Shown here in pieces: positions 25,553 to 33,845 of a DNA stretch of 64,000 nt. A model generated the notes under the pieces. The model was not told the DNA's origin and did no database searches. It was given only the letters and a program-made list of their open reading frames with translations. Within the stretch, counting starts at the first letter, position 1. Each line of letters opens with the position of its first letter. The stretch spans positions 124,001 to 188,000 of the forward strand of contig NZ_RFFL01000003.1 of the NCBI RefSeq assembly GCF_003696285.1, in the 5' to 3' direction. The position numbers and the translations under genes are program-made. This DNA is from Stutzerimonas nitrititolerans (GTDB lineage: Bacteria; Pseudomonadota; Gammaproteobacteria; Pseudomonadales; Pseudomonadaceae).

Positions 25553-25955
25553 GGCAGCGTGCTCCGGTTGCTCGGGCGGAATTGCCCGGAACCGACCCGG
25601 CACGGCGCAGCGCAAGCAGTCAGGGGGCGCAGCCGGCGACAGCCGCAAACGCGCAACGCGGGTGAAGCCCTTGACGGCGAGCACGCCGTGATAAGGTGAA
25701 GGACCCAGCAAAACCGCCCCAACTCACTTCATTGCGCGAACCCACGGACCCGTACAGCAAGCGGAGCGCGCAGGCGTCAGCCGACCAGGGGGAGGTGCGC
25801 TTGAAGCCCGGCGGGGCGACAGGCCCTTCGACTTTCCCGACGGCAGTATGGGAGATGCTCAACGATGTGGGACGCTGTTAGGGATAGGAAACGAGGCATT
25901 GACCAGTTGCGGCAAGTAGTAACATGCGTACATGGCGTTTGCGGAGGTACTCACC
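25553..25955. other. Intergenic stretch between radC and the antitoxin
   Basis: Divergent promoter region; no conserved gene found. Short ORFs here have atypical composition. Confidence 0.3.
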
Positions 25956-26210
25956 ATGCCCACCACACCAAGCAGCTGTGAATCCAATCACGACACCAGC
26001 GCTGCCAAGAAGGCAGCGTTATCGGGGCCTGTTCTCACCATGGATCGCGGCAGGCCCACGCATGTCCCGCTGAGCATGCATGAGTACCTGCGCCTGGCTG
26101 GCGGAAACGCCAGCATCATCGACGTGCTGGCAACGCCTGATGCAGAGGGTGTTGAGTTCGATCCGCCTCGGGCCGATATCAAGATACGCCAAGTGAATCT
26201 GTCCTGCTGA
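25956..26210 (+). CDS. Phd/YefM-type antitoxin
   Basis: 84 residues. The region GPVLTMDRGRPTHVPLSMHEYLRL is the typical Phd/YefM DNA-binding and dimerisation core (PVxITxxGRPxxVLxSxxEYxxL). GGAGGT lies 7 bases before the ATG at 25956. Antitoxins of this family repress their operon and neutralise a linked toxin. Here the toxin reading frame that follows directly is broken, so the antitoxin is probably an orphan relic. Confidence 0.75.
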   Translation: MPTTPSSCESNHDTSAAKKAALSGPVLTMDRGRPTHVPLSMHEYLRLAGGNASIIDVLATPDAEGVEFDPPRADIKIRQVNLSC

Positions 26211-26581
26211 TTGCCATTGATATCGATGTGGTGTCGGAGCTGCGCAAAGCAAAGTCCGGGCGGGCGGACCCTGCGGTCGTGGCTTGGGCGAAGTTCGTTC
26301 AGGCGAGCGAATTGTTCGTATCGGCGATTACCATTCTGGAGTTGGAAACGGGCGTGCTTCAGATCGAGCGACGCGACGCGGTCCAGGGCAGCCTGTTGCG
26401 CGCATGGCTGGATCAACAGGTGTGACCAGGCTTCACTGGCCGGATCCTGGCGGTCGATACCGCCGTAGCACGCCGCTGCGCCCGGATAGATGTGCCAGAC
26501 CCTCGAGCCGAGCGTGACGCGCTGATTGCGGCAACCGCACTGGTTCACGGGATGACGTTATTCACTGATCGATCAGGCGGG
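26204..26581 (+). pseudogene. VapC-type PIN toxin, degraded
   Basis: The frame beginning at the antitoxin stop reads IDIDVVSELRKAKSGRADPA then VVAWAKFVQASELFVSAITI and LELETGVLQIERRDAVQGSL up to LDQQV, where an in-frame TGA (26423-26425) interrupts it. It continues in the same frame as GFTGRILAVDTAVARRCARI and DVPDPRAERDALIAATALVH GM. The start codon region is altered (ATT instead of ATG, DID for the usual DTN), and the C-terminal TRNVxDF end is replaced. So nonsense mutation plus end decay: no active toxin is expected. Confidence 0.8.
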
Positions 26582-26761
26582 CGGGGCACCAGAATGGCAC
26601 ACTCCGGTACCGCATGCCTTGGTGCAGAGGGCACGCGATCAAAGAGCGACCCTGGAAGTTCAGCGGTCACGACGCTTGCGAACCGGGAAACGAAGAACTC
26701 GTTACGCGAGGCAATCACGAGCTGATGGGTTCGCAGTCGCTGTTGCCTAGCGAGCCATCGT

Positions 26762-28183
26762 TCAGTTTTGTCCCCAGGTACCATCGCGGCGCATTGCGCC
26801 CCAGTGGTGCCGTTGCCGCGAGAACCATTGCCAAAGGCCACGACAGCGCCAGAGCGTATTGAGTTGTCGATAGCCGAGGTTCTCCAGCACGGCCATCAGA
26901 AACAGCTGCAACATATCGCGCCGACGGGTGTATACGCGAAACGACAAGGTTTCCAGCAACAATCCGTTGACCGACAGCAGGATACCCATCCCCACCGCCA
27001 CCAGCAGAAACAGGGTCAGCGCGGAAAGCGACACGACGCCCAATGCGAAACCGCCCAGCATGAAGCAGTAGCCGGCCAGCTCGATCACGGGGCCCAGCCA
27101 CTCGAACAGCGTCATGAACGGCCAGGCGAGCCAGCCTGGGGTGCCGCCTCGCCGGCTGAAGGCCAGCCGTGAATGTCGACCAAGGCTTTCGGCCAGCCCT
27201 CGCTGCCATCGGCTACGCTGCCGCCCGAGCGTGCCGAGGTCCTGAGGACATTCCGTCCAGCAAATGGGGTCGGGGAGGTAGCGAATGCGGTAGGCGAGGC
27301 GGTGCTGCCGATGGTAGCGGTGCAGTCGAACCACCAGTTCCATATCTTCGCCGACGGTATCGGTACGGTAGCCACCGACGGTAATGACTTTCTCCCGGTC
27401 GAACAGGCCGAAGGCACCGGAGATGATCAGGACGGCGTTCAGGGGGGACCAGCCAAGACGACCGAAGAGAAAGGCGCGCAAGTACTCGACGATCTGGAAA
27501 CGTGCCAGCCAGCTTTTCGGCAACCCGGCCTGGATCAAAAAGCCACCGCGTACATGCGAGCCGTTGGCAATGCGCACGGTGCCACCCGCGGCAATGGTGC
27601 GTTCGTCTTCAAGAAATGGCTGCACAACGCGCAACAGACTGTCGCGTTGCAGGATGGAGTCGGCATCCACGCCACAGAACAGGCCGTGACGGGCGACGTT
27701 GATACCGGCATTCAGGGCATCGGCCTTGCCGCCGTTGGCCTTGTCGATCACCCGCAGATTGACGTAGCGCTGGGAACGGTAGATGGCCTCGATCGGCTTA
27801 TGGACGACGGACTGGCGCACGGGCTCAGGATGGAGCACCAGAGCGAATTCCTCGATGAGAACTTCGAGGGTGCGGTCCTTCGAGCCATCGTTGATGACCA
27901 GGACCTCGAACTCGGGATACTGCAGCTGCAGCATGGAGCGCACCGATGTTCGTATCGTCGCCTCTTCATTGAAGGCCGGCATCAGGATGGAAACCGGCGG
28001 CTCGACACCCAGATAGGGAGCGGCTTCGCCGATCACCGCGCGTTCGCGCATGTAAGCCATCAGGCTGGCCATGGACAGCACGTTGAGTACCAGATAAGTG
28101 CCGTTGAGCAGCACGAAATACAGGATGAATCCGAGCTGCAGCCACCAAAGCCAATCCAGAGCCGTCAGTGAGTCGAGCGTCAT
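26762..28183 (-). CDS. Membrane glycosyltransferase family 2 (PgaC/hyaluronan-synthase type)
   Basis: 473 residues. One N-terminal membrane helix (15-45), a GT-A domain with VSILMPAFNEE (about 64), VINDGSKD, the DADS metal motif (about 175), a GED motif (about 286) and the processivity motif QRSRWQRG (about 327), then three C-terminal helices (345-440). These are the hallmarks of processive beta-glycan synthases such as PgaC. The start overlaps the preceding HEAT-repeat gene by 4 bases. Last gene of a block with kinase, regulator, YaiO-type barrel and HEAT protein; with the upstream deacetylase it resembles a Pga-like exopolysaccharide machine built from different parts. Confidence 0.85.
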   Translation of the reverse strand: MTLDSLTALDWLWWLQLGFILYFVLLNGTYLVLNVLSMASLMAYMRERAVIGEAAPYLGVEPPVSILMPAFNEEATIRTSVRSMLQLQYPEFEVLVINDGSKDRTLEVLIEEFALVLHPEPVRQSVVHKPIEAIYRSQRYVNLRVIDKANGGKADALNAGINVARHGLFCGVDADSILQRDSLLRVVQPFLEDERTIAAGGTVRIANGSHVRGGFLIQAGLPKSWLARFQIVEYLRAFLFGRLGWSPLNAVLIISGAFGLFDREKVITVGGYRTDTVGEDMELVVRLHRYHRQHRLAYRIRYLPDPICWTECPQDLGTLGRQRSRWQRGLAESLGRHSRLAFSRRGGTPGWLAWPFMTLFEWLGPVIELAGYCFMLGGFALGVVSLSALTLFLLVAVGMGILLSVNGLLLETLSFRVYTRRRDMLQLFLMAVLENLGYRQLNTLWRCRGLWQWFSRQRHHWGAMRRDGTWGQN

Positions 28184-29301
28184 CGTTGGGTCTCCGCAAT
28201 TGCGCGTCGAAGCGCATCCTGGCCGTAGCGGTCGTCGACCTCATGCAGCATCTGCTGCAGCTGCTCGGTTGTCATGCCCGGCAGGCTTGCCAGGCTGTCG
28301 GCAGCGGCCTGGCGGACCGACCAGGTCCGGTCTTTCAGCAGCGGCATGAACACGCCCTGATCGTCACTGCGTGCCTGCCGGCCCAACGCCTGCAGTGATT
28401 CGAGGCGTACGCCGGGGTGGCTGTGTTGCAGCTTGTCGATCAGGTTCGTCCGGTCACGCGGGTCGCCCAGCTCGCCCAGGCAACGGAGCGCGGCCAGCAT
28501 GTGCTCGACGGGTGCGTCTTCGTTCAGTCGGGTTCGTGCCCAGGCGGCGGCATGCCGGGGTTCGCTATGGACCAGCAGGGCGGCCAGGCGCTGGTTGGGC
28601 GTCGCCTCGGTGTTCAGCAGCGAGAGCAGTGGCCCGGTCACTGCCTGCTCACCGGCCTGCAGGCAGAGACTTGCGAGGCGGGGCAGCGCCCAATCGGGGC
28701 GCTTCGTCGCTGTCGCCAATATCGCCTGCATCGCACGGGCGGGGTCCATCGCCACCAGCGTCTGAGCCGCCGTGAGGGATACGATGGTGTTGCGGCTCTG
28801 CAACATGGGCATTACCGCATCCCAATGCCTTGCATCGGCAAGGTGGCGCAGACTGGTCAAGCCGATGAGCCTGTTTCGCACCCGACCGCGCAGCAGTGCT
28901 AGCGCCAGACGCTCCATGCCGAGGGCAACCATTGCGCGATTCATTCGCTCGTGCGCGGCGCCGCGCAGTTGCATCTGGGTGCGGTTCCACTGCAGAAGCA
29001 GCCAGAGCTGCTGCGTGCGCGTGGAGGGAACAGATGCTTCGGGTAGCTCGTCAGACAGGCTGCAGAGGGCGAAATAGGGGCGCCAGCTATCATTGAAGCG
29101 CTGCCTGCGCTTGGCCTGCAGCTTGGCGGCTTCGCCGAACAGCAGAACCTGCACCATGACCAGCAGCGTCAAGGCCGCCAGTCCTACAACGCAGTAGAAG
29201 GCCAGCAGCAGCACGACGTCTTGCGGCTTCAGCGCGGCCCAAACCAACATCGGGGTTTCGCAGAGCAGGTCGGGGCAGGGAAGATTCCAGTCAGAACGCA
29301 T
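28180..29301 (-). CDS. Membrane-anchored HEAT-repeat protein
   Basis: 373 residues. After a short leader, one membrane helix (about 27-52: VVLLLAFYCVVGLAALTLLVMVQVLL), then a cytoplasmic alpha-solenoid of HEAT/PBS-like repeats: NRLIGLTSLRHLADARHWDA, TIVSLTAAQTLVAMDPARAM, EHMLAALRCLGELGDPRDRT, HPGVRLESLQALGR and WSVRQAAADSLASLPG. Such repeats hold partner proteins; here the likely partner is the GT2 synthase, whose gene overlaps by 4 bases. The ATG at 29301 overlaps the YaiO stop; a start at 29343 would overlap further. Confidence 0.75.
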   Translation of the reverse strand: MRSDWNLPCPDLLCETPMLVWAALKPQDVVLLLAFYCVVGLAALTLLVMVQVLLFGEAAKLQAKRRQRFNDSWRPYFALCSLSDELPEASVPSTRTQQLWLLLQWNRTQMQLRGAAHERMNRAMVALGMERLALALLRGRVRNRLIGLTSLRHLADARHWDAVMPMLQSRNTIVSLTAAQTLVAMDPARAMQAILATATKRPDWALPRLASLCLQAGEQAVTGPLLSLLNTEATPNQRLAALLVHSEPRHAAAWARTRLNEDAPVEHMLAALRCLGELGDPRDRTNLIDKLQHSHPGVRLESLQALGRQARSDDQGVFMPLLKDRTWSVRQAAADSLASLPGMTTEQLQQMLHEVDDRYGQDALRRAIAETQR

Positions 29302-30421
29302 GACGCAGGCCGAGCTGTAGCCATTGCCGGGTGTAATAGTCACCTTGCTTGTGATGGCCGATTTCCCAGGTCATAGCCCAGCGACGGCTGAACCAGTGGC
29401 GTCCCTGAAGACTGAGTGCGCGAACGTCGCTGGTGATCAGCCGTTGCTCCTCCACCGCCTCTTCCTCACCGGCGGTGAGCCGGACGCCTGCATAGCTGAG
29501 TCCCCGGTAGTAATAGTCCAGGCCCAGGTTGTGCCCCACGGGCGTTCCGGCGTCGGCGACATCGGTGATGTTGAGGGTGTAGCCGGCGCGCCAGTTCCCG
29601 AAATAGCGTTCGGCGCTCAGTGCGAGTCGATCGACGCGTGTGGTTTCGTACTCGGTACGACGGATGCTGACGGCACCCAGATAGCCATTTTCAAAGCGGC
29701 GCTGCAGACGCAGGTCGGTATGCCATTCGGGGAGAAAATAAGGAGAGGGCTGGTAGCCGACTTCCGGCTGCAGCGTCCATCTGTCATTCAGCGGCAGTAT
29801 CGCGCCCAGCTCGATGCCTTCGTCCCACTCGCCGAAGCGTTGTTCGCGCAGCAGTGCGCCGTACCAGCCCGGCCCTTCTGGACGAGTCGAGGTATAGTCC
29901 AGCCGGTGGCTGCGCCAATCGTCGAAGCCGTTGTCCAGCGCGTCCTTGCGGGTGGAAAGCTGAAGTTCGTGACGCCGCTGCGTTGGCACGTCGGAGTTGG
30001 GTGCGGTTGCCGTCACCGGCACGACCAATGCTGCCCGGGCCTGCTGGATCACGGTTTGAACATCGCCATAGTCCGGCGCGATCACCGCGGCGCGTTCCAG
30101 CGATTCCAACGCCCGTTGCGGGAAACCGGACCAGAGCAGTGCCTGGCCGTAGCCAAGCAGATAGTCCACATTGTCGGTCTGGCTGGTGAGCAGTGACTCG
30201 TAGATTGGCAGCGCCTCGTGAGGACGGCCCTGCCAGGCGAGTACGCGCGCCAGCAGGAAGCGCGCCTGCTGATCGCCGGGCTGCTGCCGCAGATGGGCTT
30301 CGAGCGTCGCCCTGGCGGCATCGAGCTGCTGTTCGCGGACCTGATGCTCGGCGGTGGCAAGGTCGGCCCATGCATTGACACTGCCCAACGCCAGCGCCCC
30401 GAGCAGAATGAGGCGGATCAT
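29291..30421 (-). CDS. TPR and YaiO-type outer-membrane beta-barrel protein
   Basis: 376 residues from ATG 30421 (4-base overlap with the regulator stop). Signal peptide MIRLILLGALALGSVNAWA, then TPR-like helices (residues 20-150: AEHQVREQQLDAARATLEAH, QARFLLARVLAWQGRPHEAL, YLLGYGQALLWSGFPQRALE). After a linker come repeated amphipathic strands ending in aromatic residues up to the terminal GLRHAF, a YaiO-like barrel. TPR plus barrel is the design of exopolysaccharide export ports (PgaA, BcsC), so this is the likely exporter of the polymer made by the GT2 protein. Confidence 0.75.
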   Translation of the reverse strand: MIRLILLGALALGSVNAWADLATAEHQVREQQLDAARATLEAHLRQQPGDQQARFLLARVLAWQGRPHEALPIYESLLTSQTDNVDYLLGYGQALLWSGFPQRALESLERAAVIAPDYGDVQTVIQQARAALVVPVTATAPNSDVPTQRRHELQLSTRKDALDNGFDDWRSHRLDYTSTRPEGPGWYGALLREQRFGEWDEGIELGAILPLNDRWTLQPEVGYQPSPYFLPEWHTDLRLQRRFENGYLGAVSIRRTEYETTRVDRLALSAERYFGNWRAGYTLNITDVADAGTPVGHNLGLDYYYRGLSYAGVRLTAGEEEAVEEQRLITSDVRALSLQGRHWFSRRWAMTWEIGHHKQGDYYTRQWLQLGLRHAF

Positions 30422-30807
30422 CGACGCCCCCGTAGCAGGCGCCGAATCCGTGCCAGCAGTTCTTCGGGCTGGAAAGGCTTGGTGACGTAATCGTCGGCGC
30501 CGAGCTCCAGGGCGCGGACGACATCCGCCTCGCGGGCCTTGGCGGTGAGCATGAGTACCGGCACCGCCTCCCACCCTGCCTGGGCGCGCAAACGCCCGAT
30601 GAGTTCCAGGCCGTCGTGGTAGGGCAGCATGATGTCCATCAGCGCGAGGTCTGGTGGCTCGATGGAGGTGAGGCGCTCCAGCGCCTGGCGGCCATCGGCG
30701 GCATGTTCGACGATAAAACCGTGGCGCTCGAGCAGGAAGCGGATGAGGAAGGCAATGTCCTCTTCATCTTCCACCATGAGAATGCGCTGTCCAGCGGACC
30801 CGTTCAT
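30418..30807 (-). CDS. Stand-alone response regulator (CheY-like)
   Basis: 129 residues, a single receiver domain: acidic pair EDEED (13-17), phosphoacceptor D58 in LALMDIMLP, T in LMLTAKA and K in DYVTKPF. No output domain, so it works by protein contact, perhaps on the HEAT or GT2 protein. Overlaps the kinase gene by 4 bases upstream and the YaiO gene downstream, indicating strict co-translation. Confidence 0.9.
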   Translation of the reverse strand: MNGSAGQRILMVEDEEDIAFLIRFLLERHGFIVEHAADGRQALERLTSIEPPDLALMDIMLPYHDGLELIGRLRAQAGWEAVPVLMLTAKAREADVVRALELGADDYVTKPFQPEELLARIRRLLRGRR

Positions 30808-33659
30808 GTCTGAACCTCGTGATTGTCGTTGTGCTGCCCCGACGGCCAGTGCAGCAGCAATTGTTGGATCAGGCGGACCAACTGGTCGCTGTCGTGGCGA
30901 GACTTGACCAGTTGGCGCAGCATCAATCGGCTGTCCACAACCGGCGCGTCGAGTGCGGAAAAAAGGATGACGGGAGGTGCAGGGACACTGCGTGCCAGCG
31001 CGTCGAACAGCTCGGTCCCGCTGCCGTCCGGCAGCACAAGATCGAGGATTACCAGATCGAAGCGCCGTGTTTCGATAAGCTGGCGGGCTTCGCCGAGTGT
31101 TGCCACGCCCAGCAATTCCACATCCAGGGCGGCAACACCCCTGGCGAGTACCGCCCGTAGATCCTCGTCATCCTCCACATGAAGAATGCGATGCCTGGCG
31201 CCTGGCTGTGGCAGGCAGGCCTGGATCATCGTCGCCACCCGTGTCGGGTCGAAGGGTGTCTGCAGCCAATCGATCACCCCGACTGCGCCGCCTTGAAGCG
31301 TACTGTCGTCGGTTTCCCGGCGTTGCGGCTGCAGACCTACGATCAGTACCGGCAGGGTTCGATAAACCGGCTGGTTGCGGACACTCTTCAGGAAGGCGCC
31401 GCAGTCCTCGTCGACCAGTGCCGCGCTCAGGGTCAGCGCATCGACGCCGTTGCGGGCAAGCAGTGCCCACGCATCGGCTACGTTTGAAGCGATCGAGGCG
31501 GCGTAGCCGTGTCGTGAGAGGGCTTCAGCCAACTGCTCGGCCGAGAGGCGGTCGGGTTCGACGATCAGAATATGCCCCTCTGATTCAGCCATCCTTGAAG
31601 GCGCATCGGCCGGCCGCGGCCCCGCAGGCGTTTGAGCCTGAAGCGGCAGCCGAAACCAGAAGCGGCTACCCAGTCCCGGTGAAGATTCGAATCCCACCTG
31701 GCCCTGCATCTGTTCGACCAGTGCGCGGGTAATGGCAAGCCCCAGGCCGGTACCGCCGCGCTGGCGCACGTCAGAGGAATCGGCCTGGGCAAAGCGCTGG
31801 AAAATGCGTGAGCGAAAGTTATCGGGAATGCCCGCGCCCTCATCCTGTACACCGATTTCGACCTCGTCGCCATCGGCGCGCAGATCGACCGTGACGGTGC
31901 CGCCGCGAGGCGAGTGCTTGATGGCGTTGGACAGCAGATTTGCCATCACCTGGGCAAATCGATCCGGGTCCACCGTCGCGCTGGTATTCGGGGGGCTGGC
32001 TTGCGGGGCGAGGACGACACTCACACTGTACTCGCTGGCAAACGGCGCCATGTCGAAAAGGGACTGTTCGACCAGCGCGCGAATGTCGCAGCAGCGAGAA
32101 TCGAACACCATGCGGCCGGCGTCGAGTTTCTCGATGTCGAGAATGTCGTTAATCAACCTGACCAGCCGCTCACTGTTCTTGTGCGCAATGGCCAGAAGAG
32201 GCTGCGCGGAGTCGTCAATCGGGCCGGCGATGCCCCCGACCAGCATGCCGAGTGCGCCGCGGATGGATGTCAGGGGTGTGCGCAGCTCATGGCTGACGGT
32301 CGAGATGAATTCGGTCTTCATCTGCTCCATCCGGCGCCGTTGGGAAATATCCACCGCCACCGTCACCACATGGCACGCTCCGGCTGAGACGCGCAAAGGA
32401 CGCTTGATCATCTGCAACCAGCGCTCCTGGCCATCGCCATCGGTGAGTGCCACTTCGCTGATGCGCAGCTCGCCGGAACCCTGACGCAGCTCCTCCTCGC
32501 CAACCAGAAGCGGCATCAGCAAATGCGAAGGATCGATATCGTCGGGCAAGCGCCGCTCTATGTGCTGCGGCTGCAGATTGATCAGCTTGGCCAGCGCGTT
32601 GTTGCACAGCACGAAACGGCCTTGCTGGTCACGGACGAAGATCAGGTTCTCGTCGGTATCAACCACCCGCCGCAGGAACGCCTCCTGATCGCGTAGCGAC
32701 TCCCGGCTTCGTTCGAGCTCGGTCACGTCCCGCGCAATCGCCAGATGATCGCCCAGTCCCGTGGAGACGAGTCGGACTTCGAATATTCGCCTTCCCTGCG
32801 GCTCACACCAAAGGCGATGACGTACCGGATCGTCTTCGTGTTGCTTGAGAAGATCGAGCAGCAGGGGCTCGATCACCTCCGGCGTGGGGCCCGGGGAGGT
32901 ACCCATGGACAAGTTGGAGACTCGTAGCCGCGCGTCCACGGCATAGAGCTGATCGGGTATCGCCTCGAGCAGGGCGCCGATGCGGGCTTCGCCCGCTTGC
33001 GCGGTCAAGGCCAACTGATGGCGAATTCTCAGGCTCCGCTGAACCGCCCAGAGTGCGGCGAGGAAAAGCAGTACGACGATCAAGCTGCCAAGCAACGCCA
33101 ACTGCTGGCTGCGCTCTGTGGTGCCCGCCACCTTTCGGTTAGAGGCTTCGAGTTGGCTGCGTTCCTGCTGTACGACCGCGTTGAGCAGGCCGCGCAACCT
33201 GTCCATCAGCTGTCGGCCCGCTGTCCGCTGCACCCGCTCAACGGCTGCCTCGAGCCCGGCGTCGCGCCGGTGCTGGATATTTGCAGCGGCGACCTCGATA
33301 CGCTCGGCAATGGTGGCGTCCAGCATTTCGAACCAGGGTCTGCCAGGGAAGTCTCGGCCCTGAAGCTGAAGTTCCAATGCTCGTCGATTTTGCTCCAAAC
33401 GAGAGAGGCCGAGCGTGTAGGGCTCCAGATAATTTGGGTCCCCGGTGAGGATAAAACCGCGCGAGCCGGTCTCGATGTCTTGCAATGAGGAAAGCATCGC
33501 CTGGACTTCAGTGATGACCTCCAGGCTTTGTGTGACGGAACGGTTATTGGCGAGCAGCGCTTCCTGTGTGCGTTTGCCATGCCAGCCCAGGATCGCCAAA
33601 AGCAGAAAAGCCAGGACGAAAGCGAGGTAATGCCAACCTCTGGCAGCGCGTGTTAGCAA
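30804..33659 (-). CDS. Hybrid sensor histidine kinase (CHASE3-PAS-PAS-HisKA-HATPase-REC-REC)
   Basis: 951 residues. Membrane helix 11-27, periplasmic CHASE3-like domain 30-180 (MLSSLQDIETGSRGFILTGD), helix 186-206, PAS domains near 225-310 and 325-435, HisKA with phospho-His in EFISTVSHELRTPL (about 450), and HATPase with N box NLLSNAIKHS and DEGAGIPD, GGTGLGLAI. Two receiver domains follow. The second is normal (HVEDDED, ILDLVLPDG). The first (ILIVEPDRLSAEQL) has TLSAAL where the phosphoacceptor Asp belongs and is probably not phosphorylated. Heads the operon with the regulator and the exopolysaccharide genes. Confidence 0.85.
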   Translation of the reverse strand: MLTRAARGWHYLAFVLAFLLLAILGWHGKRTQEALLANNRSVTQSLEVITEVQAMLSSLQDIETGSRGFILTGDPNYLEPYTLGLSRLEQNRRALELQLQGRDFPGRPWFEMLDATIAERIEVAAANIQHRRDAGLEAAVERVQRTAGRQLMDRLRGLLNAVVQQERSQLEASNRKVAGTTERSQQLALLGSLIVVLLFLAALWAVQRSLRIRHQLALTAQAGEARIGALLEAIPDQLYAVDARLRVSNLSMGTSPGPTPEVIEPLLLDLLKQHEDDPVRHRLWCEPQGRRIFEVRLVSTGLGDHLAIARDVTELERSRESLRDQEAFLRRVVDTDENLIFVRDQQGRFVLCNNALAKLINLQPQHIERRLPDDIDPSHLLMPLLVGEEELRQGSGELRISEVALTDGDGQERWLQMIKRPLRVSAGACHVVTVAVDISQRRRMEQMKTEFISTVSHELRTPLTSIRGALGMLVGGIAGPIDDSAQPLLAIAHKNSERLVRLINDILDIEKLDAGRMVFDSRCCDIRALVEQSLFDMAPFASEYSVSVVLAPQASPPNTSATVDPDRFAQVMANLLSNAIKHSPRGGTVTVDLRADGDEVEIGVQDEGAGIPDNFRSRIFQRFAQADSSDVRQRGGTGLGLAITRALVEQMQGQVGFESSPGLGSRFWFRLPLQAQTPAGPRPADAPSRMAESEGHILIVEPDRLSAEQLAEALSRHGYAASIASNVADAWALLARNGVDALTLSAALVDEDCGAFLKSVRNQPVYRTLPVLIVGLQPQRRETDDSTLQGGAVGVIDWLQTPFDPTRVATMIQACLPQPGARHRILHVEDDEDLRAVLARGVAALDVELLGVATLGEARQLIETRRFDLVILDLVLPDGSGTELFDALARSVPAPPVILFSALDAPVVDSRLMLRQLVKSRHDSDQLVRLIQQLLLHWPSGQHNDNHEVQT

Positions 33660-33845
33660 ACCTTTACTCCTTTCGCCCCGACAGACAACGGATAGCCGTC
33701 CACGCTCCGGACTGGCGGCTTACCTATCAAACTGCACTATAGACGTTCTTTCTTATGTGAGAAATGAGGGGGCACGGGATCCGATCCCTGCCGTTCCGAC
33801 TGGGCACCGGCCAGACATTGCTTGAGCGGTGCTCACAAGGATGTA

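Noticed and set aside
25696..25881. 61-codon plus-strand ORF between radC and the antitoxin
   Set aside because: No ribosome site and no recognisable family; the region reads as a leader or promoter region.
27173..28171. 332-codon ORF opposite the GT2 gene
   Set aside because: The opposite strand has complete GT2 motifs; this is a shadow frame.
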